NCBI GenBank assembly: GCA_945910005.1
Contig: OX246739.1
Coordinates: forward strand, 9,088,292 to 9,152,291
Length of the DNA stretch: 64,000 nucleotides
DNA from: Isoperla grammatica
Lineage: Eukaryota; Arthropoda; Insecta; Plecoptera; Perlodidae
Direction of reading: 5' to 3'
Of this stretch, positions 51,457-62,500 are shown in pieces (within the stretch, counting starts at the first letter, position 1; each line of letters opens with the position of its first letter). Made by a program: the position numbers and the translations under genes. Under the pieces are notes generated by a model, which searched no databases, had not been told where the DNA came from, and worked only from the letters and a program-made list of their open reading frames with translations.

Positions 51457-52280
51457 ACAATTTGTAAGCTCTACAGACTGAATGATAAATATATTATATA
51501 TTATAATCAGTATAGTGTTGTTATTTCAATTGTTAAATCCATAATTAATAATGAAAACTCAACACAAATAAAAACCACACCGATTATAATATTCTGGATA
51601 CGTTTACCATTATTTTACCTCAGATTTTGATTTCAGATACATTCCGGTGATATAATTAAAAAATTGATTATCTGTGTTGTTTAAAACTTGAGATTACTCG
51701 TTCCAGTTAATGGCGTGAAATGTGATAGAATCATGTAACTCTGTATGACAGAACAATCGACATAATAGCACGTTACTTCCAAGAACAGTTGCGTGGGTGC
51801 CTCAAACACTCCAAACAATAATTTTCTCTCTACCGTCATAATGTAATAGTCACGTTTTAATGGATTGCGTTGACATGCTGCTCGCTGGACGGGAACTGAT
51901 TAAATCGTTGTGCTAAAGCATTTATTATTTAAAACATTTAACGTTGTACACGACCTTTTACATTGAAAATATGGGTTTATTGCGCATAAACATACATCTG
52001 CTATTATGAAAACATTAACAAATATATCGATCTGTTGATTTAAGTTCATTTCCTGTTTAATACACGATAATGGTTATTCATTTTAAACATCAAAATACAC
52101 ATACATTATGATTGTAAATAAGTAATAATAATAATAAATTACATGGTACAACCTGCCTGGTTCGCTTGTATCTACAAAAATAAAAAATATAATACATCTG
52201 TCCCATAACTGGTGGCATTTGGTATTTTATTACAAAACTGTCATTAAACTTTCTTTAACGTAGATAATTATAGTAGCTCA
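51457..52280. other. No gene seen
   Basis: AT-rich spacer. Confidence 0.5.
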
Positions 52281-52514
52281 CACTACGTTTATCAAGCGGA
52301 CTGGGCTCGCACTTGGTGGTACGAGCCGAGTTTAGTGCGCACCGAGTTCGACTGATAAACACTTAAGCTCGAGCTTATTTCAGTTCCCGGTTTAACAGGA
52401 CTAAGGATAAGGTATAATAGGAGGAGTCCGGATTGAGGTATGCTTGCTAAACGGGTTCCGAACTCAGTACGTACTGAAGTCAGTCCAAACCCAGTCCGCT
52501 TGATAAACGTAGTG
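52281..52514 (-). mobile_element. TIR/foldback MITE, copy 2
   Basis: The ends CACTACGTTTATCAAGCGGA (52281) and its complement, closing at 52514, are perfectly inverted over at least 20 bases. The reverse complement aligns over its whole length with the element at 10020-10281, including the CAGTACGTACTGAGTTCGG palindrome and the CTCGAGCTTA region. It is non-coding. Flanks are CTCA and TATG, so no target duplication is evident. Confidence 0.85.
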
Positions 52515-53352
52515 TATGGAACACGATGTATAAATGTATCTCAATGTTACTTGATTATACATACAAAAATTACTGCATCCACACCGAATATCCAAACTGT
52601 TAGACCCCAAAAAAATTCCTCTCCACTCCACGTAGTTATAACACAGTATAATAAACGGTGACTTTAGGGCCAGCATAGCAACGAAGCACATAATAAATTT
52701 ATTAGATTCCACCACTGCAAATCAGTACTTGTAACTGAGTGGGTAGAATATAAATATAATTATTTTGTATCATACCGTACCGAAACTTCTCAGTGACATT
52801 GAACAACTTGTGCAAGGCTGCTTCACCTGCGACACTAGCGCGGCGTAGCGGTAATATGGTTGACATATTGTTAACCATTATAATATCTACCTCTAGTTGC
52901 AGTTCTACTACATTATCGACTCTTATTCGAACACCCACAGCTCATGGCATAGAACCTGTGCGCAAATGTGTTTGCAGAAAGAAAAGTGCTTGAGTTTATT
53001 CTTATACCGTGGTTATATCATTGACTCACAACGTTTTTGGTTTAGATATGATATTTGAATCTCATGTGTTTTCAGAAACTTTGGAAATGTACACATTACC
53101 ATGACCAGCCTCGATTCCATTGGGGCTAATTTCGTTTCTCTTGCAACTGGACCGCGGAGAGCTGTCTCCATGTCCCGCGCTGACCCAGCATAGCTATGAC
53201 ATGCGTCACTCGCATAGAAACGTGACCCATCCTACCATACATAACTCTATGCGTGACTTGCGGCTTTTCATTTTCCGTTTCGTCAAGTTTTTTTTTTATC
53301 ATGTCCGGCCACTTATAAGAAAGGAAGGACATTGTTTTGTCGTTTCACATGT
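52515..53352. other. No gene; one short hairpin repeat
   Basis: Contains the second copy (52709-52758) of the 45-bp hairpin repeat at 34.7 kb. Short frames here have no recognisable domain. Confidence 0.5.
52709..52758 (+). repeat. Short dispersed hairpin repeat, copy 2
   Basis: ACCACTGCAAATCAGTACTT followed by GTAACTGAGTGGGTAGAATA, closely matching 34704-34747. The arms around CCACT/AGTGG pair. Confidence 0.65.
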
Positions 53353-53793
53353 TAAAGACCTATACTTTACTTTACTTTATTGTAATTAAGGCAAGTGTAG
53401 GGCACACTACCCTCTTTAGCCTGATGAGTGATGATTATTGAATGATAATGAGGATGGGAGGAGGGGTTAAGCCTGGTACCGGCACGTAGCCTACTTCTGT
53501 CGAAAAGTACCAAAGGGACCATCGGCTTGACGTCCCATCCGAACGGACGGTGTAACTTTGACCAGTCATATAGATTTCTCCACTAACCTGGACTGCCGAG
53601 CAGTTGACGAGAAGAACGAAGCTATTAAACAAGCTTTCGAACCCTCCAATCCGCTCTTACCAACGGTAACTAGTGTTTCAGAGGAGAGTGGTCACCCATC
53701 CACCTCCTGACCTAGCCCGAGGTTGCTTAAGTTCGGTGTTCGTATAGGAACAGGCTAAGCGACCGCGGCTAAACCGTTGGGTAAAGACCTATA
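53353..53793 (-). mobile_element. 5S rRNA-derived SINE (SINE3-like)
   Basis: A perfect 12-bp target duplication, TAAAGACCTATA, flanks the element (53353-53364 and 53782-53793). On the minus strand it starts at about 53781 with a 5S-rRNA-like head (53780 down to 53690). The head contains CACCGAACTTAAGCAACCTC and GGATGGGTGACC, corresponding to box A and the intermediate element/box C of the 5S internal promoter. A unique body of about 300 bp follows, ending in a TAAAG-repeat tail near 53366-53380. There is no ORF. Pol III transcription from the 5S-type promoter (needing TFIIIA) and LINE-dependent insertion are inferred from the class. Confidence 0.93.
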
Positions 53794-54801
53794 GCGTGGA
53801 CTATGATAGGTGGGTGATCAATCCCTGGGAGACCTACTACTAAAAATCTGGAGCTATCTCTCTCTCTGCCTTAAAAAAGAGATGGAGTAGCATAGCGATG
53901 TTATTATCTGGTTCTTCTCGTCTCTATTAATTCAATTACGCTTTTTTAGGCCATAATTGATGATAGATGAGGTTGCAATCTTGTTACAATGACCCATGCA
54001 ATGCTTCATATGAGGGATTAGAATCCACCACGTACACATCCTCTGCTTCCCTACGGCTCACACCAATATATACCTGCAATACGAGTTAGAACACATAAGT
54101 TATACTGAACAATTTATAATATTACATCTTGACTGACGAGATTGCAAATTCAGATCCTAAGGCCTGCTACTTGAAATATTTTGTAGGCTAGTAAGTTGTT
54201 TTCACCATGGCAACAACCAATGCCTCCTGGTTGCCTGAGTGAAAACACATTAGAAAGCAATTAAATATTTCATCATTCAGACCCTCCGCTAAAAATGTCA
54301 TTAGTATGTCTAGTTGCTCAGATATGTTGAGTATCGTCACCACTTGTTTAGAGTATTCAAGCCCGGCGTTCTGGTAGAAATAGGGGTTGTGTTATTACCT
54401 TCGTTTGTAGAGATCAAAGAATGGGCGAAGCTTCTTTTCTAACGACAAATCTGGTTAAAGGGGAAAGGAGATACATGTTTTTGAAGTAGGCTATATTTTT
54501 CGATTAATCGATAACTCGAGTGAATTTATTGTCATTTTGTTCACATCTTCGAATTCACGACACCGTATTTATTGATTAAACCAAGAATCTTAGACCAGGA
54601 GAATTTTAAATTAAAACACACACAACACGAATAGTAACCACGGTCATAACATTAAACACACAAAAGTGCGTCCCAACGTAAAACTCACTTTGGTGTTTTT
54701 TTATGTTGTGACCACGGTAACGGTTCGTAGTGTGTGTTTAAGCGTATTTATTTACGTAATGTACCGGTATATTCTATTTAGTTACAGGCTGTGTATGAAG
54801 G
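53794..54801. other. No gene seen
   Basis: AT-rich spacer with no supported feature. Confidence 0.5.
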
Positions 54802-54802
54802 T

Positions 54803-54833
<31 letters not shown>
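54802..54833 (+). repeat. (TTTA)n microsatellite
   Basis: Eight uninterrupted TTTA units. Confidence 0.95.
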
Positions 54834-55135
54834 GGGTTTCTTTCAAGCATATCGTTACATAGGATTGGTTAAATAATACATCGAATGCTTAATGCCCTTT
54901 CTTATAACTAGACCTACTTATGACTATGCTACTGGAGATTTATGTTTGCTTATTGCAACTACAAAAAAACACTAATTGTTACAATAGGGCATAGTAAATG
55001 ATTGACATATAAGTTTCATACATCTAAAGTACATTATACGGCAGTAATGAATTGTGTAATAAATGTGTTAAGGAATATTAATATTAATTTCGAGAAATAG
55101 AATATTTTAAAATGTGTAACTTAGTATATACTATA

Positions 55136-55136
55136 C

Positions 55137-55207
<71 letters not shown>

Positions 55208-55238
55208 TAATAATAATAAAAATAATAGAAATAAAAAC

Positions 55239-55273
<35 letters not shown>

Positions 55274-55296
55274 TTATTATTATTATTATAATAATA
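55136..55296 (-). repeat. (ATT)n tail of the LINE / microsatellite
   Basis: About 160 bp of ATT/TAA triplets with scattered changes. Its position right after the LINE 3' UTR suggests it is the LINE's microsatellite tail, possibly expanded after insertion. It creates a tyrosine-rich pseudo-ORF. Confidence 0.9.
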
Positions 55297-55532
55297 GCAA
55301 ACAAACATAATAAAGTAATAATATGTAATGTATTAGGCCCTAATGGTAACTAATCTAAAACATAAAATAAACAATATAAGGCCAGATAAGGAATGGATAA
55401 TCTATTACGATACTTTGTCTGATAGACGTACATTAGGCCTTAGTTTGATTGCAGGTATGTCAAAATGATGAATTATGAACTAAGGTCTAGTTATTACTTA
55501 CTATATTAGAAAATGCACACGTATCACATATT

Positions 55533-58445
55533 TCAAAACTTGTACGTCATGTATTCCACATCCTTCTTAAAAATAGCTTTCCTTTTTTCGGTTCTAAGTG
55601 TTGCTGGTAATTTATTCCAGATGGTTGGTAGCCTATATTTTAGGGACCGTTTTCCAGCTTTTTCTTTGTTTACTCTAGGTACAAAAAGACTATTATTGGT
55701 GCGAGAGCGCAAGTTAATTTTGCCGTTTGAATAGGTGTGTAATGCTGGGTATCTATTGTTTGGAGTGGCGTTGATCATGTCAAATGCTCTAATTATTGTA
55801 AGAAAGTCGAGGCGCGAGTGCATTGTAGGTATTGAATATTGTTTACGAACCTCTGATAGTTTGAGACCACCCTTGAATATGTGCAAGGCACGGTTTTGAG
55901 CTAGTTCCAATTTGTTTAAATTATACTTAGTCACCGAGCTTATTATAGCCGGACAGTATTCGAGGATTGGTCTTATACAGGTCGTGTAAAAATGTTTACA
56001 TTCAGTTTGATTTAGGAATTGTCTCAGTTTTCGCAGTATATATGTTCTTTTAATGCATTTGTTTGTTATTTTATCTATGTGATCTGTGTAGGACAATAGT
56101 TTATCTATATTTAGGCCCAAATGCTTCAACAGTTTACAAGGCGTGATATTCACATTGCCAACCTTCACTGTAGGTGGCGTATTAATGTCGTCTTTCCCTA
56201 AGAACATGACCTGGGTTTTGTCCTCATTCATTTTTAATAAGTTTGCTGAGTACCAATCTTTGATGTTTGAGGAGTCAATTTCAATTTTATTCGTCACCTC
56301 TTCATAAGTTTCTCCCTCTATGAGAGCTATAAAGTCATCCGCATAAAGTGTTACCTTAGACTGTGTAATACACCTGGGCAGATCATTAATATACATATTA
56401 AAAGCAGTGGGGCCAATTACCGTTCCTTGTGGAATGCCACAGTTTACTGTCCGCGCTGATGACAATACACCATTTACTTTGGTTTTAATAGTCCTGACCG
56501 ATAGGAAGCTAGTGAACCATTTTATCGCCTCGTCAGAGAAATTAAATTCGGTCTTAAGTTTCTTAAACAAAATAGTATGATTCACACAGTCAAATGCTTT
56601 GCTTATGTCTATAGATAATAAAGCTGTCTTTGGTGGTTTTCGTCTATCTAACTGAAGGAGCCATTCATTTGTCAGGTGGTTTAGCAATTTCTCAGTTGAG
56701 CTTCCAGAAATGAAACCGTATTGTTCTGAACATATAAGCTTGTTAGAATTTAGATACTTTTGTAGTTGTTCGTTAACTATTTTCTCAAATATTCTTGAAA
56801 GCAAGTTTGTTACACTAATTGGTCTATAGTTATTCGCTAACTGACGGTCACCAGCTTTGAATATGGGTGAAATTATTGCACTTTTCCATGAGGTGGGGAA
56901 TGTGTTACTTATTAAGCTCGTATTGAACAAGTGACACACAGCCGGTGCAATGATAGGTGCTAGAATACGTATGATCTTGCCCGAGATACCGTCCTCTCCA
57001 GGTGCTGTAGTAGTAGAAACATTTTGAAGTTTTGGCAGTACTTTATCTACGGTAACAGTGTCAAGATGAAATGTGTTGTGGTTCATAACTCTATCTTCTA
57101 ATTGTACTTCTACAGGAATATCCTTTGTAATGGACATCGCGATTTTCTCCGATATTTGAGCGAAAAATGTATTAAATGATTCAGAGATTATATGGTCATC
57201 GGTGGTAATTGTTCTATCTATCCTAAGCGATTTAATATCCGATTTCTGCTTCCAGTTTGTAAGGAGATTAGCTAGCTTAACAATTTTTTTCCCTGTATTT
57301 ATATCCTTGTTGAGCACTGTATCTCTATAATAATTTCGCTCTGCTTCCCTTATGTCTTGGGTCAGTCTATTTCTTATTCTCTTGTATTCATCCCAAGTAT
57401 TCCTTTCGTCTGAGGCTATAGCTATTTTAAATAATGTATTTTTCTCCGTAATTCTGGCTTTTAACTGTGTTGTGATCCATGGTTTACTATTACGTACTCT
57501 AAAGGACTTAATAGGAGCATGAGTGTCTAACGTGTCCACAATTAATTTTGTCAGCCCTTCTGTTATTTGGTCAACCGATTCCATCTCCTCTAGTTTGTGA
57601 AAAGGTAAGTGGCAGCAATCTAAGAAAAACTGTTGCTCATCGAAGTTTTTATAAGAGCGTTTCGTGATGATCCTCCTGGGGGTTTTCAATGGCCGTATTG
57701 TAATAAATGTGCCTACCGCAAAGTGATCGCTTATGTCACACCAGATTGTTTTTGTGTTAGAATGGAGATTAGAACAATTAGTGTATATATGATCTATCAC
57801 ACTTTCCGATGTGAGTGAAATTCTAGTTGGTAACACAATAAGTTGCTCTAGTCCGAACGCTCTCAAATGTTGATCAAGAAGCCAGAGATTGTTAGTCTGT
57901 TTCTGCCGGCAGATATTAAAATCACCTGTGATTACTATATTGGCTTTGTATGGCATGGTCGTAAGAATATCAGATATTCTACTAAAGAAAGCTTCTGTTG
58001 CGTCTGGTGGCCGATATACACACGATACGATAAGATTTTGTTCGCGGGGACAACTTAATTTGATACAGATGATTTCAATGTTTGGTTCTGAAAGTTGTTT
58101 TATCATTTTGCAGGCTATATCATCTCTAACATATATTGCCACACCTCCATTACCCTTGTGTTCTCGATCTAACCGAAATAACTTAAAATTAGGAATATTT
58201 ATACATTCGTCAGATACAGTAAAGTTAAGCCACGTTTCGGAAAGACATATTACATCATAGTCATTTATTCTTGACGCTATTAATAACCCAATTTTATTTC
58301 TTAGACTTCTTACATTTAAATGCACAACTTTCAATGTACTCGCGTTGATATTGTTTGGTACGTAAGAAACATGGCTCTGTATATCTGGTAGTAGCTTTAA
58401 AAGTGGGACATGAGTGTACTGCTTGTCCACATGTGACCGGTGCAT
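55533..58445 (-). CDS. LINE ORF2: AP endonuclease and reverse transcriptase
   Basis: A 970-residue protein with the two enzymes of target-primed reverse transcription. Residues about 38-250 are an exonuclease-endonuclease-phosphatase (AP endonuclease) domain: N44 in LNVRSLRNK, E70 in CLSETW, Y144 in VYRPPD, D175/N177 in TGDFN, D218-H219, and SDH at 239-241. It should nick the target DNA. Residues about 510-780 are the reverse transcriptase: RPISV near 541, catalytic D613 in LSIDISKAFDCVNH, GIPQG at 670-674 and the YADD active site at 701-704. The C-terminal part ends with a LINE-typical RLPTIWNKLP segment near 940-950 and no RNase H is apparent. A stop codon lies directly before the first ATG, so that start is well defined. 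Length is usual for CR1/Jockey-type ORF2. No frameshifts or stops. Confidence 0.95.
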   Translation of the reverse strand: MHRSHVDKQYTHVPLLKLLPDIQSHVSYVPNNINASTLKVVHLNVRSLRNKIGLLIASRINDYDVICLSETWLNFTVSDECINIPNFKLFRLDREHKGNGGVAIYVRDDIACKMIKQLSEPNIEIICIKLSCPREQNLIVSCVYRPPDATEAFFSRISDILTTMPYKANIVITGDFNICRQKQTNNLWLLDQHLRAFGLEQLIVLPTRISLTSESVIDHIYTNCSNLHSNTKTIWCDISDHFAVGTFITIRPLKTPRRIITKRSYKNFDEQQFFLDCCHLPFHKLEEMESVDQITEGLTKLIVDTLDTHAPIKSFRVRNSKPWITTQLKARITEKNTLFKIAIASDERNTWDEYKRIRNRLTQDIREAERNYYRDTVLNKDINTGKKIVKLANLLTNWKQKSDIKSLRIDRTITTDDHIISESFNTFFAQISEKIAMSITKDIPVEVQLEDRVMNHNTFHLDTVTVDKVLPKLQNVSTTTAPGEDGISGKIIRILAPIIAPAVCHLFNTSLISNTFPTSWKSAIISPIFKAGDRQLANNYRPISVTNLLSRIFEKIVNEQLQKYLNSNKLICSEQYGFISGSSTEKLLNHLTNEWLLQLDRRKPPKTALLSIDISKAFDCVNHTILFKKLKTEFNFSDEAIKWFTSFLSVRTIKTKVNGVLSSARTVNCGIPQGTVIGPTAFNMYINDLPRCITQSKVTLYADDFIALIEGETYEEVTNKIEIDSSNIKDWYSANLLKMNEDKTQVMFLGKDDINTPPTVKVGNVNITPCKLLKHLGLNIDKLLSYTDHIDKITNKCIKRTYILRKLRQFLNQTECKHFYTTCIRPILEYCPAIISSVTKYNLNKLELAQNRALHIFKGGLKLSEVRKQYSIPTMHSRLDFLTIIRAFDMINATPNNRYPALHTYSNGKINLRSRTNNSLFVPRVNKEKAGKRSLKYRLPTIWNKLPATLRTEKRKAIFKKDVEYMTYKF

Positions 58446-58696
58446 CTATAAACAAGCAATAACCTACTTTTAATTTACCTAATGTTAATGTATAAAAATA
58501 TGAAACTATTATGTAAAGAGAATAGGATAATTAGTAATATAATGTCTTTGATTTACGCAAATGAAGCAATTGGCGTGACAGTCGTGTTAGGGAGTTACAT
58601 ATTAATCATGCCATCTGAATAGTACAATATAACATTTTGAGTCTTGTTATTTCCGTCCGCTTCAACCCCAGCCTCCATTCTTGCTTCGACTTCGTG
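58446..58696 (-). other. ORF1-ORF2 spacer of the LINE
   Basis: 251 bp separate the ORFs, longer than the small overlaps or gaps of many LINEs. ORF2 translation therefore probably needs reinitiation, internal entry or splicing. The sequence just before the ORF2 ATG (TTGCTTGTTTATAG on the minus strand) resembles a weak splice acceptor. That is only suggestive. Confidence 0.6.
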
Positions 58697-59452
58697 TTAT
58701 TGCGGTAATCTTCCACTTCCCCCACGGCCTCGACCTCTGCCTTCCCCCCTGCGTGCAGCTGGTTCTGGTGTTGCCACCGGTCTGAAGGTATCACCCCCGC
58801 GATCTAGCGTCCGCTCAAAGAACTCCGTCATTGTCGTCGCTGACCTGCGGTCTTCTCCTTCGCGCCAGAAAACTATCCCATCCCTCGTCCACACGTTTGT
58901 TTTGCCGAAGACGTTGACTGCTGCATTGAGGACCGCCCTCCTGGCTGCTGTTAAATCCTCTCTCACTACAACACCAGTCCTAGCCAGGGTTTTCTTAGCC
59001 TCGAAGACCGTGTTGCGAGAACGGTAGCTCACCATCTTGACAATTATCGGCCTCGGTGGCTTAGTCGGGTCGGGCGATCTCTTGCCCAGCCTGTGCGAGC
59101 GCGCGATGTCGTTTACCGCTAGGCCTAGCTGCATTTTATCGTTAAATATTCCTAGCGCTAAGCTATCTGTACATTCATTCGCCTGCTCAGGAATTCCAAA
59201 CAATCGCAGATTTTCTCTTCTCCCGTATTGTTCTAGCTCATCTGTTTTGGCATCTAACTTCGCCTCGACTTCATTAATCCGATCATTTTTAGTAGTACGT
59301 AATTCTTTCAACACTGCGTCCGTAACTTGTTTCACTATGAGTGGAACCAGGGTTGGTAGCAGTGCGTCAACTAGGCCTTGCAGAATCGAGGCATCTTTAA
59401 GGGCTTCTAAAACTGCCGTGGAGATCTTTACAGTTAACTCTTCGCAAGACAT
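58697..59452 (-). CDS. LINE ORF1: L1-type RNA-binding protein
   Basis: A 251-residue protein encoded upstream of ORF2. Residues about 1-50 are hydrophobic/helical, and about 44-77 look like a coiled coil likely to drive oligomerisation. GRRENLRLFGIPE at 77-89 is the characteristic start of the L1 ORF1p RRM-like domain. RPIIVKMVSYRSRNTVFEAKK at 134-154 and the following VVVREDLTAARR resemble the C-terminal nucleic-acid-binding domain (Transposase_22-like). The tail 234-248 is Arg/Gly-rich (RGEGRGRGRGG), another probable RNA-binding feature. No CCHC zinc knuckles are seen. By family it should coat the LINE RNA and act as a nucleic acid chaperone in the ribonucleoprotein. The role is inferred from these patterns. 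Codon use is GC-richer than the surroundings, fitting a mobile element. Confidence 0.87.
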   Translation of the reverse strand: MSCEELTVKISTAVLEALKDASILQGLVDALLPTLVPLIVKQVTDAVLKELRTTKNDRINEVEAKLDAKTDELEQYGRRENLRLFGIPEQANECTDSLALGIFNDKMQLGLAVNDIARSHRLGKRSPDPTKPPRPIIVKMVSYRSRNTVFEAKKTLARTGVVVREDLTAARRAVLNAAVNVFGKTNVWTRDGIVFWREGEDRRSATTMTEFFERTLDRGGDTFRPVATPEPAARRGEGRGRGRGGSGRLPQ

Positions 59453-59579
59453 GACTGTGTTGATAATATAACAGATACTGAGTATGATCGTTATTTATGA
59501 TACTAGGTTATTGGCACTTACGTGATTATTCAAACTTGCAGGTTTTATGTCCCGAACACTTCACGCAAAATCTAACCTT

Positions 59580-59592
59580 CCGCCATCTTGCC
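59580..59592 (-). promoter_or_regulatory. YY1-like motif at LINE 5' end
   Basis: GGCAAGATGGCGG on the minus strand, 128 bp upstream of the ORF1 ATG, contains the YY1 core (AAGATGGCGG). In mammalian L1 a site of this type fixes the transcription start. The same use here is an inference. Confidence 0.5.
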
Positions 59593-62500
59593 AATTCCAA
59601 TTGGGCAACTGTGTGAGTGACTTTGAATAATTAACGGTTGTCCAAACTTGTATATAGAACTGTACTTTTTATCTGTATGTCAAACAACTTACAGCAATTA
59701 GTGTGCATTAAGTACAGTCTAACCTACACAACAACCCTCTAACTGCGAGAACGATGCAACATTCTAACATGCAAGAAGTAATCAGGTAGAGGCAAATAGA
59801 GGTGATAGTTAAATGCATTGGCCCCGATAATCTCACCAATCGAGGTTTTGCACGTTGTGCATGGCTAAGTAAGATAAGTAGTACAAATCGTTTTGTTCCG
59901 GAATACAACAATTTGCATAACAATAAATAATTATCTGCAGCAATGTAGGTTTATCGTTTTTATACTAATGACAGTAATTATTATCAATCTTGAACCCTGT
60001 GTTCTTATTGTGTGTAATAGCTGTGTTGATGTAGATTTAAAGTAGATTCTAATAAAGCTACACGACCAGGTACATAAATAAAATAAAAATGTATACATTG
60101 TGTTAAGATGCCGTAAGAATTATAGTTCAGTTATTCGTTATCATCTACCCTACAATTTTTTAAAGCCTTTTATAATTATAAGTGGTTCACTTATTTTCCA
60201 GTAGGCACCTTACAGATTTCAAGTTTTTTTTTTAAATAAAGTGATTTGCGACATTCGAATCATATAGGTCTAGAAATTGTCAATCGTCATATTATTTTGT
60301 TGGGAATCTATTTTACACTAGAATTGTCAATGTTTTTGTTTTTAACTCTCTAAATTTAGTATACATTTTTTGAATACAATTATATAATGAATATTTCTTA
60401 TTTTAGAAACAACTGGTAGTCCCTGGCCCAAACATTTTGTATTTCAAACTATAAATAACACGTCAAACTAGAAATAACACGTAAATTCTCTACTTCAAAT
60501 CAGCCTGCGCTAGAATAAGATCGTGTTTAGCAAAGCTAATAACATAATATGCCAAGCTTCTTTTAGTATCCTCTTCACCCTCGGACAAAGTATTTTAAAA
60601 GTGTCAATAGGAAATAGGATAACAAAATAAAATTCGTATAAGCGCTCAAATCATATAACCAGTAACTCGGGCAAATAACACAAACAAGTATCGATCAATA
60701 AGATATATTTACTACCCTTGATTTGTACCTGACTGCGAGAGTACATGCTATTATTTGATTACGTCACATCTACCATAATAACCTGTAATTTTCAGATTGT
60801 GTTATGGCTTATTTAGTGAAAGTAAACATTCGTGACTTAAAAACATCAACACACAAATTTGCAATAATATGGAAGTTGGCAATAATAAAAGGAATGAATG
60901 ATATTCAAAGAAATATAAAACTATGTAGTATTATTACATTAAATACATGACTGTATTGACGTAGCTCAATGTGTAATTATTGTATAGAACATCACTGGTT
61001 CTGATGGTTTGGTTTCGATTATTTTATTGATAAATATGGACTCGCGCAAACACAATAAACAAACAAGAACGGTTGCCACTACTTATGCTTACATGTTGAC
61101 TTAACGCTGTAATTGTTATCTTATTTTACACTATTCATCGCTATAACGGTTCTTTTTTTCAAATGCATTGTTTATATTCGAGCTTCTTACAATAGGTTTG
61201 TATTCGTACTGTCATGGATAAGGGCAGGATGTCTTATGTTTATGCACGTTTTTATGTGTGAAGAGTAAAATTGGATGTGTATGCGATTTAGTTATGCTGT
61301 GAGGGAATATTTAGCTCTATTTAATATGTAAGGGAATATTTAGAGATGAATTGGAAAATGTTTTGGAATAATCTGCTAATTTGAAGAGAATATACAATGA
61401 ATGAAACATATTGTTTAAAAATTACTTTCACCTCTTTTCCCTCTATTTTCCCTGGAGCAGCGATATGAATAATATATTGTACAAGACTGTGTCCTACACA
61501 AAACTCTTAAAAAATAACTACCACGCAAATTGTGCCCCATCCGATTGATATAGATATTGCAACTTGCAAGAGAGGTTTATTCGTTGCCTTAAAAGAGTTT
61601 AGATTGATAGAAACATTGAGATATTTGGCAATTGAGAGGATTTTTAAAGCAACAGCGAACTACAGGAAGACCTAGCTTACAACAACTTTCTTAAATATTT
61701 TGTTGATTTGACAGGCAATATGCTGTAACTCGTAACATTCAACGCACTCATGTATAAGATAGGACGGACTCGATTTAGAAGATTTTATATATATTTTTAA
61801 ATCTAGGTGGTACTTAAAATCAAACCTAATCTAGTAAATATCACATTTCCTATCTAATCCCACGAGTAACCCCGATACAAGACGAAGAGCTTACTAAGCA
61901 CTTTGTTAGATAGATCACAGATGCAAGAGTATTGAGCATATTCCAAACTAAGTTATAGTTCTTTCCACCAATCTCTTTGTGTACGTATAACACAAAGCTA
62001 TTTGTTAAGTTCAGCCATGTAGACTGTAAGTCGTGCACCATTGTTCCGTATGCGTATTGCGTTGGAATGGAACAGTGAAAGTGTTATGAAGTTAAGTAAC
62101 AACATTCATTGCTGTTTCTTGTGTTCCTCTCAAGGATATATTTAATAGATATCTTCCTATGAACGGCATATCGCGCACATGGCATTGTTTTCTATTACCA
62201 GCTTAGACTAAAGCGTATAACCGAATGATATTTCGAGGCCTGAATTTAAATTGATGAGTTAACTAAACGTCGGAATTCGCAACTAGCCTAAAAGCGGCGA
62301 CCCCAGTTGTGCCAACATGGCATTAATATAAGCCCACACTGACAATAACACCGAACGGGATGCACAAATAAAGACCAGCGAATTGGGTGGAAAGTGGTGG
62401 TGGTGGGAGAGCGAGAGAGGGAGGATAGAACGAAACAGAGAGAGAGAGATTTAGAGGGATGTTATTTGCTCGTTTCTCAGGCCCGTTCCCATTCACGCAA

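Larger units (their letters stand above)
55136..59592 (-). mobile_element. Apparently intact APE-type non-LTR retrotransposon (LINE)
   Basis: Read on the minus strand: a 5' UTR beginning near GGCAAGATGGCGG (59592-59580), ORF1 (59452-58697), a 251-bp gap, ORF2 (58445-55533), a 3' UTR of about 230 bp and an (ATT/TAA)n tail (55296-55136). Both ORFs are uninterrupted and endonuclease and RT catalytic motifs are intact, so the copy is young and possibly competent. ORF2 sequence style points to the CR1/Jockey side of LINE diversity; the exact clade is not assigned. The GGCAAGATGGCGG motif matches the YY1 site found at the start of mammalian L1. No target duplication could be identified, so both boundaries are approximate. 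Confidence 0.9.

Noticed and set aside
53690..53780. Genuine 5S rRNA gene
   Set aside because: Only the internal-promoter half is well preserved, the 5S 3' part is missing, and a SINE body with a tail and TSD follows.
55084..55308. Tyrosine-rich 74-codon ORF
   Set aside because: It is the translation of the ATT/TAA microsatellite at the LINE 3' end.
57633..58260. Plus-strand ORFs over the LINE ORF2
   Set aside because: They are antisense shadows of the ORF2 endonuclease region.
58644..59471. Plus-strand ORFs of 127 and 144 codons over LINE ORF1
   Set aside because: Antisense shadows of ORF1; composition follows its GC-rich codons.
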